Part shown: positions 8,146-15,248 of the stretch, piece by piece
Layout: the number at the start of each line of letters is the position of its first letter
Position numbering within the stretch: position 1 is the stretch's first letter
Source: Brevibacillus sp.
GTDB taxonomy: Bacteria > Bacillota > Bacilli > Brevibacillales > Brevibacillaceae
Direction: 5' to 3'
DNA length: 45,253 nucleotides
Assembly: GCA_029240815.1 (NCBI GenBank)
Contig: JARDZO010000008.1
Span: forward strand, 1-45,253
Made by a program: the position numbers and the translations under genes
Notes under the pieces: generated by a model
What the model was told of the DNA's origin: nothing
What the model saw: only the letters and a program-made list of their open reading frames with translations
Databases searched by the model: none

Positions 8146-8814
8146 ATGAATTACCTAGAATCAATGGTTGGAAAAACCGTTGAATTGTATATTTCCGGCT
8201 CAATCAAGCGCACCGGTATATTGATTGATTATGGAATAGATGTGGCGGTTATCTATGATGGGAGCAACTACCTGTACGTTCCAGTTGGCCATATCCGTAA
8301 TGTGAGGCTGTCTACCGCTACCATATCTGGTTTCCTTGAGTCTGAACAAGAACGTGTCCAGACCGAAAGCGACTTGTCCTACCATAAAATATTGTTGGCA
8401 TCACAGGGCATGCTCTGTCAAATCTTCCTTTCCCAGACAGTCTCTATTTTCGGCTACGTCACGCACGTTTACCAAGACTACTTTGTCTTTTCCTCGCCTG
8501 TGCATCACACTCTGTTCATTCCCTACTTCCATCTCAAATGGTTAATTCCTTACCCGGATATTTCCACAGCGCACGCGGTCTCCCATTCTTTCCATAACAC
8601 TCCCCACTCCCCTATCAAGTTCGCACGTACGTTTGAGGAGCAGTTGAAACGAATGATCGGTAACATCGTTGCCTTTGACCTAGGAAGCAATCCTGATATG
8701 GTCGGATTCCTGCAAAATGTCAGGTATCACACTGCTGAGCTCGTGACCGCCAATCAAAAGAAACTTTACTGGAACCTTCACCACATCAAGACAGCCCATT
8801 TTGCTGACATGTGA
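8146..8814 (+). CDS. Divergent three-repeat CotB-family protein (putative spore coat protein)
   Basis: 222 residues in three repeats of about 50-60 residues, each starting with a short helix and Met, followed by a small beta-barrel pattern and ending in a Tyr-x(2-3)-[PH] plus H-[IL] segment: SMVGKTVELYISG to YVPVGHIRNVRL, GMLCQIFLSQTVS to FIPYFHLKWL, and RMIGNIVAFDLGS to YWNLHHIKTAHF. The same pattern is seen in the CotB-like protein just upstream, but the RGGPE signature and the basic tail are absent. This repeat assignment is mine, from inspection. A start at 8146 places a GAGAGGAG site 12 bases upstream; a TTG at 8110 is in frame but has no good site. Likely a coat component. Confidence 0.6.
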   Translation: MNYLESMVGKTVELYISGSIKRTGILIDYGIDVAVIYDGSNYLYVPVGHIRNVRLSTATISGFLESEQERVQTESDLSYHKILLASQGMLCQIFLSQTVSIFGYVTHVYQDYFVFSSPVHHTLFIPYFHLKWLIPYPDISTAHAVSHSFHNTPHSPIKFARTFEEQLKRMIGNIVAFDLGSNPDMVGFLQNVRYHTAELVTANQKKLYWNLHHIKTAHFADM

Positions 8815-8902
8815 ACAGAACCATTAAGAAAAATTCGCTGCGATTTGTGCATGAGCGTAGCACTTGTCCTTTCCCTTTACCATTTTTCACTTGCGAATAG
8901 TA

Positions 8903-8952
8903 AAGAAACAAAGACGGAACCATGATGATACATGGTTCCGTCTTTGTTTCTT
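8903..8952. terminator. Long perfect hairpin between convergent units
   Basis: A 22-base perfect inverted repeat with a six-base loop (8925-8930) and a central GGAACCATG/CATGGTTCC. It is flanked by AAA on the left and TT on the right, so it can serve as a terminator for either strand, though neither side has a long U-run. It lies 90 bases after the coat gene stop and 30 bases beyond the end of the methyltransferase remnant. Confidence 0.6.
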
Positions 8953-8984
8953 CAGAAGATGTCATGACCGCTGCGCGCTACATT

Positions 8985-9222
8985 TCATGGCTGAGCGATC
9001 AAGAAAAACCTGTGTATCGGGATATCTACATAGCCTTCCGACTCGATCCGCTTATGTAGATCCAGCAACTTGTCTGCGTAACGTTCCACTGTAAAATCGA
9101 GGATCTACCATTCAATCGCCTTCACATAATAAATAATCGCGCCGATGTCGTAGTAGCGTGTGAATCCCATTTCAACGCGCCACTGCAACATTCGGCGGGT
9201 AGCCTTCGGTAGCTACTGTCCT
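8985..9222 (-). pseudogene. Decayed C-terminal fragment of a SAM-dependent methyltransferase
   Basis: Translation of the minus strand gives a continuous segment, FTRYYDIGAIIYYVKAIEW, then an amber codon at 9105-9107, then ILDFTVERYADKLLDLHKRI and a C-terminus ending IHRFFLIAQP before a TGA at 8985-8987. The whole resembles the C-terminus of class I methyltransferases (pattern FYDIGAxVYxxKxIEWQxPDFxV...HRFxIxA). The amber sits where Gln is expected, so CAG to TAG is the simplest lesion. The N-terminal methyltransferase core is missing. Upstream residues to about 9222 stay open but are less convincing. Confidence 0.6.
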
Positions 9223-9259
9223 CTCTGGAATGGTTGAAGCAAGGAAAGCACTTCACCCC

Positions 9260-11062
9260 CTACGTCCCCAACGCCCTGAACTGGGAACTGACCAGCTCAT
9301 AATACTCCCCTCGATGAGCCATCAGACTGCGGTGATTTCCTTGCTCGATAACCTTACCGTGATCGAGGACAACAATCGTATCGACTTCCCGAATCGTAGA
9401 CAGCCGATGGGCGATGACGATAGCCGTTCTGTTCTTTAGCAATCGCTGCAAGGCTTGCTGTACCTTGAGCTCCGTCTCGGTGTCGATGCTCGCTGTCGCT
9501 TCGTCTAGAATCAATATTTTCGGATCAGCCAACAGGGCTCGTGAAAAGGACAGCAGCTGCCGCTCTCCCTGAGACAGTACATTCCCTCTCTCCTCGACTT
9601 CTGTGTGATAGCCATTGGGTAGTCTCTGAATAAAAAGATCGGCACCAATTGCTCTGGCAGCCGTCATGACTTCTTCATCTGTTGCCCCTGGTCGCCCAAA
9701 GCGGATGTTATCCATGATCGTTCCCGAAAAGATAAAAGTATCCTGCAACACGATGCTCACCTGGGAGCGCAATGTATCCAATCGGATCTCCCTGAGATCG
9801 ACTCCATCTATCTTTATACTGCCTTCAGTAGGATCGTAGAAACGACAAATCAAATTGACAATGGACGTCTTGCCGGATCCCGTATGTCCGACGAGCGCGA
9901 CTGTCTCTCCTGCTTTTATCGTCAGATCGACATGATGAAGCACATCCCGCTTGCCATCGTACGAAAACTGGACATCCTCCAGGACGATTTCTCCCTGGAT
10001 GTCCGCGAGCACTTGCGCCTCCCTTTTTTCCGGCACAGAAGGCTTTTCATCCAGAAATTCAAAGATTCGCTCTGAAGAGGCCATCGCCATCAAGAGCTGA
10101 TTGTATACCTGCCCCAGACGGGATATCGGCTCCCAGAAGTTACCCAGATAGTAGGCAAAGGCGACGAACACTCCGACCGAAATCGCGTCGGCTTGAATAA
10201 GAGTCGCCCCTAACCCGATCAAAATCGCGGTCCCAATCGCACCTGCCATGTCGACGATCGGACGAAAAGTCGCACTGCGCTGAGTGGCGGCACGCCAAGC
10301 TTCGAAGTTATCCTGATTCATTCGCTCGAAAAAGGCGAGGTTCTCCTGCTCCTGCGTAAACGACTGCGTCACTCGTATGCCTTGAATGCTCTCGTTTAGA
10401 TGCGAGTTGATTTTCGATTGCTTCAACCGTACTGTCTGCCAGGCAAGTCGAATCTTTTTCCGCAGCTTGATAGAGATCAAAAACATGATAGGCAGGACAA
10501 TCATAATCCCCAGAGTGAGCGAAGGACTGAGTACAAACAGCATGACGACAATCCCGATGAGCATGACGATATCGATGAAAATATTGACGACACCATTCGT
10601 AAACAAGTCTTGCAGAGAGTTGATGTCATTCGTGATCCGGACGAGAATAGAGCCTGCCGAACGCTGGTCAAAAAACCGATGTGACAGCCTCTGAATATGA
10701 GTAAACAGCTCCTGGCGCAAATCGTATATAACGGAATGCCCCAATTGATTCGTCCAGCGGATGCGCAGCGCACTTTCGAGCCATCCGAGCAAATACAGCC
10801 CCATAATGACACCTGCCAGCACAAGCAGAAAGGATAGATCCTTTTTCTGGATCGCATCATCGATGGCAATGCTGATGAGAAACGGTACACCCAAGCGTAC
10901 GATGGTCACCACTACGAGAGACAAGATGGCAAACGGCAGCCATTTGTTCACATAGGGCTTCATATAGCCCATCAACCGAGCCATCTGCGCCCAGTTGTAA
11001 GGTTTGTCGATCACATTTTCGACGGAGTACTGAAAACGGTCGTGCTTTTTCCTACTCTTCAT
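9260..11062 (-). CDS. ABC exporter half-transporter, catalytic subunit (YfiC-like)
   Basis: 600-residue type IV ABC exporter: six membrane helices (residues about 40-320) fused to an ATPase domain. Walker A GHTGSGKT at 392-399, signature LSQGE at 496-500 (degenerate, expected LSGGQ), Walker B ILILDE at 516-521 with the catalytic Glu present, H-loop His552. The start at 11062 overlaps the stop of the upstream exporter gene by ATGA, with AAAGGAG seven bases before it. The pair matches B. subtilis yfiB-yfiC in order and size, and works as a heterodimer exporting lipids or drugs; the substrate is not known. Confidence 0.88.
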   Translation of the reverse strand: MKSRKKHDRFQYSVENVIDKPYNWAQMARLMGYMKPYVNKWLPFAILSLVVVTIVRLGVPFLISIAIDDAIQKKDLSFLLVLAGVIMGLYLLGWLESALRIRWTNQLGHSVIYDLRQELFTHIQRLSHRFFDQRSAGSILVRITNDINSLQDLFTNGVVNIFIDIVMLIGIVVMLFVLSPSLTLGIMIVLPIMFLISIKLRKKIRLAWQTVRLKQSKINSHLNESIQGIRVTQSFTQEQENLAFFERMNQDNFEAWRAATQRSATFRPIVDMAGAIGTAILIGLGATLIQADAISVGVFVAFAYYLGNFWEPISRLGQVYNQLLMAMASSERIFEFLDEKPSVPEKREAQVLADIQGEIVLEDVQFSYDGKRDVLHHVDLTIKAGETVALVGHTGSGKTSIVNLICRFYDPTEGSIKIDGVDLREIRLDTLRSQVSIVLQDTFIFSGTIMDNIRFGRPGATDEEVMTAARAIGADLFIQRLPNGYHTEVEERGNVLSQGERQLLSFSRALLADPKILILDEATASIDTETELKVQQALQRLLKNRTAIVIAHRLSTIREVDTIVVLDHGKVIEQGNHRSLMAHRGEYYELVSSQFRALGT

Positions 11063-12852
11063 ACCCGGCTCCTTTCCGCTTGCTGCTCCATCGACACTTG
11101 CTCCCAATCCTGGAATTGAATGCGATAGATGCGTCGATAGGTCCCCTCAGGCAACGCCACCAGTTGTTCGTGAGTTCCTCGTTCGATCACTCGTCCCCGA
11201 TCCAGCACGAGGATTTCGTCCGCATGCATGAGCGATGAGATTCGATGCGCGATGATGAAGGTCGTTCTGCCCACCATGACTTCTCGCAGCGACTGTTGGA
11301 TCAAGAATTCCGTCTCCATATCCACCGCACTGGTCGCATCGTCTAGAATCAAAATGCTTGGTTGCGTCAAAAATGCACGGGCAATGGCAATCCGTTGTTT
11401 TTGTCCGCCCGACAAGCCTAGTCCCCGCTCCCCTAAAAGAGTGTCGTACCCATCCGGCAGCTCCTGAATAAAATCATGGGCCTGGGCGTATTTAGCTGCT
11501 GTGACGACTTCCTCCAAAGTAGCATCGGGTCGACCATAGGCAATGTTGTCGTAGATCGAACACGAAAAGAGAAACGACTCCTGAAAAACGACCCCGATGT
11601 TTTGCCGGAGATCTTGGGGGGAAAAGCTCTCGATGTTTTTTCCATCGATGAGAATCGTCCCTTCAGTCGGCGCGTAAAAGCGGGAGATCAGCTGCGGGAT
11701 ACTCGTCTTCCCAGAGCCAGTCGCTCCAATCAGCCCGATCGTTTTTCCCGCAGGCGCTTGAAAGCTGATGGAATGCAACGCTCGTTCGTTTTCCTCGTTG
11801 TAAGCCAGATTGACATCCACGAATTGCACATGGCCCTTTATGAGAGGTTGTTGCCCCTGTTGCTCCTCTCCGAAGGAGCCTTCGGGTCCGAGTCGGCGGT
11901 CATCTGGTTCATCCAAAACCTGCAGCAAGCGTTCACCGGCTGCTTTCGATTGGGAGTACGAGTTGAGAATAAAGCCGAGCTGCATCAGGGGGCCAATAAT
12001 GAACCAGACCAGACTGAAAAACGCGACAAGTTCTCCTAGCTTCATCTGATCGTGAATGACCAGCCAGCCTCCAAAAACCAGCAAAGCTACAACGCAGATG
12101 TTGCCGAAAAGCTCCATGAGCGGAAAATACGTCCCCCAGATCCGGGCAGTCGAAATGTGGTTCTCTTTATAATTCAAATTTTTATCAGTAAATTTCCCGA
12201 TTTCGAAGCTTTCCCGCGAAAGTGCCTTCACCGTGTTCATGCCGCTGATATTTTCCTGTACCTTCGTCGTCAGAGAGGAGAACGCCTCACGAATTTGTTT
12301 GAAAGCGACATGTACCCTCTTGTCAAAGCGATACGCGGTAAATCCAACAAACGGCATCGCCAGAAGCGTGACGAGTGCCAAGGACGGATGCAAATACAGC
12401 ATGATGGCAAAGCCAAAGCAGATGAGCAGCAGAAAATTTAGGAACTGAGCAGATCCAAACGACAAAAAGAAACGAAAGACCTCCACATCCCCTGCCAGCC
12501 GCGACATCAGATCGCCTGTTTTGGCATTGTCATAATAGCGAAAAGGGAGAAATTGCAGCTTTTTGTACAGTTCATTGCGCAACTCATATACCGTAGATAC
12601 GCCAAACAAGTCCCCGAAGTATTGATGAAAGTAAACAGCGACTCCCTTGATCGCCATTAACAAAATGAAACCAATCGCCAGATATGGGACGAGCACGTAT
12701 TGCTGCTGGGTAAAGACTTCGTCGATCGTGTATTTCAGAATGAGAGGATAGACTACCGTGACGGCTGTCACGACAAACAAGGATAGGATGGAAATCAGAA
12801 AATACCGCCTATACGGCCAATAGTACTCTTTCAAACGTTTGAACGTGTCCAA
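11059..12852 (-). CDS. ABC exporter half-transporter, degenerate-site subunit (YfiB-like)
   Basis: 597 residues: six-helix membrane domain followed by an ATPase domain. Walker A GATGSGKT at 376-383, canonical signature LSGGQ at 480-484, Walker B LILDD at 501-505 with Asp505 in place of the catalytic Glu, H-loop His536. This is the degenerate half typical of heterodimeric exporters such as TM287/288 and BmrCD. The start is TTG with GGAGGT nine bases upstream. The linker between the domains (residues about 315-340) contains a Glu/Gln-rich insert. It is the first gene of a two-gene operon. Confidence 0.88.
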   Translation of the reverse strand: MDTFKRLKEYYWPYRRYFLISILSLFVVTAVTVVYPLILKYTIDEVFTQQQYVLVPYLAIGFILLMAIKGVAVYFHQYFGDLFGVSTVYELRNELYKKLQFLPFRYYDNAKTGDLMSRLAGDVEVFRFFLSFGSAQFLNFLLLICFGFAIMLYLHPSLALVTLLAMPFVGFTAYRFDKRVHVAFKQIREAFSSLTTKVQENISGMNTVKALSRESFEIGKFTDKNLNYKENHISTARIWGTYFPLMELFGNICVVALLVFGGWLVIHDQMKLGELVAFFSLVWFIIGPLMQLGFILNSYSQSKAAGERLLQVLDEPDDRRLGPEGSFGEEQQGQQPLIKGHVQFVDVNLAYNEENERALHSISFQAPAGKTIGLIGATGSGKTSIPQLISRFYAPTEGTILIDGKNIESFSPQDLRQNIGVVFQESFLFSCSIYDNIAYGRPDATLEEVVTAAKYAQAHDFIQELPDGYDTLLGERGLGLSGGQKQRIAIARAFLTQPSILILDDATSAVDMETEFLIQQSLREVMVGRTTFIIAHRISSLMHADEILVLDRGRVIERGTHEQLVALPEGTYRRIYRIQFQDWEQVSMEQQAERSRV

Positions 12853-12950
12853 GAAACACTACCTCCTGCTAGGTGGAGTAGGATCAAACTGTTCCGGCAT
12901 ATATCCTATGTTTCATAATCGCGAGTCAGACCTAAGACGGAGGCAAAATC

Positions 12951-13040
12951 ATGCCCGGGTACGTTTGGGTCCGAGACTTTCCTCTCTATCATAGAAAGCG
13001 AACTCATTTCTCAGGAGGAAAAACTCATGCCGGATTTTGA
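12951..13040 (+). CDS. Possible 29-codon leader ORF overlapping the multicopper oxidase start
   Basis: ATG at 12951 has a good GGAGG site seven bases upstream. The frame stays open for 29 codons and stops at 13038-13040, 14 bases inside the oxidase gene in another frame. The peptide is basic, with three His residues near its end and no Cys. The arrangement would allow translational coupling to the oxidase start at 13027, which also has its own AGGAGG. Whether the peptide is made is not shown by the sequence. Confidence 0.35.
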   Translation: MPGYVWVRDFPLYHRKRTHFSGGKTHAGF

Positions 13041-15174
13041 AGCGCTCGCGGGAGTCGATCAAGGGCTGTACTTGATTCTTTTGCTTCTCACCTTGCTCCC
13101 AGCCTTTCGGGTCAAAACACTCGTCTTTCGTCCCATAGGTGGAGCCATGGCAAGCAGCGCTCGCTGGACCTTTTGCCTGACCGGCCTGGCCTTGCTCGTT
13201 TCTCTCGGTCAGTGGGGATCGACCTGGCTTTTGTACGAGTCCTTTGGCTGGCTGTACATAAAAGACAAATTGCTCGGCTTTCTGCCACTCATTCTGCTTC
13301 CTGCTATCGTGACGGCGATGGTCTCGATCCCGCGCCTGTGGCGATTGTCTACTCGCCAACAAATCGTCGTTCCATTCGTCGCAGTCCAAGGAATGGCTAA
13401 GGCTGGCGCCGATGAAGAGATGGAAAAGCGGCAGGAAGCCGCTGCGCCAGAAATGATCGTGCCGATTCAAGCCCTGTCTCTGGGTGCATTTCTAGCTGCC
13501 CTTCTGCAATTTATCCTCCCGTCCGTCACTTTACAGAAAGAGATGCTCATGATTGCCTGGGGCGTACTGCTCGCAGGCTCTTCTGCCCTCTGGGTCTGGC
13601 AATCGTGGCAGCAGCAGCGCTACGGTCAATCGGGTCCCCTGCATCGCTCCCGTCTGATCATTCGATTCTTGCAAGGCACCTTCGTTTTGTTATTGCTCAC
13701 GGTTTGCTCCCTTACGTGGCTGAACATCGAGAGACAAGCAAGCCTGCTCCCCGATCAGATGAGCATGACGAATCATACAACGATCGATACCGGAACGATG
13801 CAAGCGTCTGCCGTAGACCACACGCAGCACGCTTCCGCTGCAACTCCGATTCAGTCTGTCAGCGTTACAGATTTGAGAGGACCACAAACAGGAGTCCCCG
13901 ATCGCAAGTTTAGCCTCATCGCCCAAAAAACAATGCTCAAGCTTCCCTCTGGCAAAGTCGTGGAAGCCTGGACTTACAACGGGCAATATCCGGGTCCGGA
14001 GCTTCGGATGAAACAAGGTGAGCTGATCGAGGTCGTACTGGAAAATAAGGACATCTCCGAGGGCGTCACCTTACACTGGCATGGCTTGAATGTGCCGAAT
14101 GCCGAGGACGGAGTAGCGGGAGCGACCCAGGACGCTGTACTGCCTGGTGAAAAGCATCGGTACCGATTTGTCGCACAGCAATCGGGAACGTACTGGTACC
14201 ATTCGCACCAGCAATCTTCTGAACAGGTCAAAAAAGGACTGCTTGGATCGCTCGTAATTGAACCTGCAACGTCGACAGGATCACCCGCTGTCCCCAAGCT
14301 CGATCTCACTCTCGTACACCACAAGCTCGGAGGAGGAGCCGGAATCACTCTTAATGGTATGGACGGTCTTTTGAAAGAAAAGGTCGTGCCTGGGACAGCT
14401 GTCCGGCTACGCCTCATCAATGCAGACAGCTTCCCTGTGACACTTCAATTGCAGGGGACTTCTTTTCAAGTCGCAGCCATTGACGGAAACGAGATCCATG
14501 AACCGAATTTGATTGCCAACCAGACGTTACGGCTCGCAGCAGGAGGGAGATATGATGTCACCTTCACCATGCCAAAGCAGAGCGTCTTTCTTTCCCAATC
14601 CAAGACGGACATTGGTCATGGCCTGCTGCTCAGTCCAGACGGTTCGGGAGAAGTACCCGTACTGCATCCTGACCTCCCCGTCTTTGATCCTGCGAGCTAC
14701 GGAAGCCCGCAGCCGTTGCCCTTTGATTTGCAGACCCGGTACGACCGGGATTTTCGGCTTGTCTTCGACGTACAGCTCGGCTTCTATAACGGTCAGCTGG
14801 ATGGGCTTTGGACGATCAATGGCAACGTCTTTCCGAATACTCCGATGTTGATGGTGAAAGAAGGCGATCTCGTCAAAATGACCTTCGTCAACCGCAGCTA
14901 CATGGATCACCCGATGCATTTGCACGGACATCACATGCTGGTGCTCAGCCGGAATGGTACCCCTGCAACAGGCAGTCCGTGGCGGACCGATACCCTCAAT
15001 GTCGCTCCCGGCGAAACCTACGAAGTAGCATTCCGTGCCGATAACCCCGGTCTGTGGATGGATCATTGCCACAACCTCAACCATGCTGCATTTGGAATGA
15101 CGATGCACCTTTTGTACGATGGTGTGACTTCGCCTTTTCAAGTCGGGAACCAGACCCGCAATCACCCGGAATAA
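13027..15174 (+). CDS. Membrane-anchored multicopper oxidase
   Basis: 715 residues. Residues about 13-231 hold six membrane helices. A Met/His-rich linker (about 240-270) leads to an extracellular multicopper oxidase of cupredoxin domains. All four copper motifs are intact: HWHG (350-353), WYHSH (390-394), HPMHLHGH (628-635) and HCHxxxHxxxxM (680-691, axial ligand Met691). The enzyme should oxidise a metal ion (Cu+, Mn2+ or Fe2+) or phenolic substrate with reduction of O2 to water, outside the membrane. Most bacterial homologues have a Tat signal instead of a six-helix domain. AGGAGG lies eight bases before the ATG. Confidence 0.88.
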   Translation: MPDFEALAGVDQGLYLILLLLTLLPAFRVKTLVFRPIGGAMASSARWTFCLTGLALLVSLGQWGSTWLLYESFGWLYIKDKLLGFLPLILLPAIVTAMVSIPRLWRLSTRQQIVVPFVAVQGMAKAGADEEMEKRQEAAAPEMIVPIQALSLGAFLAALLQFILPSVTLQKEMLMIAWGVLLAGSSALWVWQSWQQQRYGQSGPLHRSRLIIRFLQGTFVLLLLTVCSLTWLNIERQASLLPDQMSMTNHTTIDTGTMQASAVDHTQHASAATPIQSVSVTDLRGPQTGVPDRKFSLIAQKTMLKLPSGKVVEAWTYNGQYPGPELRMKQGELIEVVLENKDISEGVTLHWHGLNVPNAEDGVAGATQDAVLPGEKHRYRFVAQQSGTYWYHSHQQSSEQVKKGLLGSLVIEPATSTGSPAVPKLDLTLVHHKLGGGAGITLNGMDGLLKEKVVPGTAVRLRLINADSFPVTLQLQGTSFQVAAIDGNEIHEPNLIANQTLRLAAGGRYDVTFTMPKQSVFLSQSKTDIGHGLLLSPDGSGEVPVLHPDLPVFDPASYGSPQPLPFDLQTRYDRDFRLVFDVQLGFYNGQLDGLWTINGNVFPNTPMLMVKEGDLVKMTFVNRSYMDHPMHLHGHHMLVLSRNGTPATGSPWRTDTLNVAPGETYEVAFRADNPGLWMDHCHNLNHAAFGMTMHLLYDGVTSPFQVGNQTRNHPE

Positions 15175-15191
15175 TACCCTTGGAAGAAGAC

Positions 15192-15233
15192 AGAAAAGCA
15201 GCCAGTTGCATCTATGCACAGGCTGCTTTTCTT
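15192..15233. terminator. Bidirectional terminator between the oxidase and the VWA operon
   Basis: AGAAAAGCAGCC (15192-15203) pairs with GGCTGCTTTTCT (15221-15232) around a 17-base loop. The A-rich left arm and T-rich right arm make it work on both strands, ending the rightward oxidase mRNA and the long leftward operon. Confidence 0.85.
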
Positions 15234-15248
15234 CGTTGTGTATGCTTC

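Noticed and set aside
12860..12890. Near-palindrome around ACCTCC...GGTGGAG, considered as a copper-regulator site for the oxidase
   Set aside because: The left arm is simply the complement of the ribosome binding site of the leftward exporter gene, and the pairing is imperfect.
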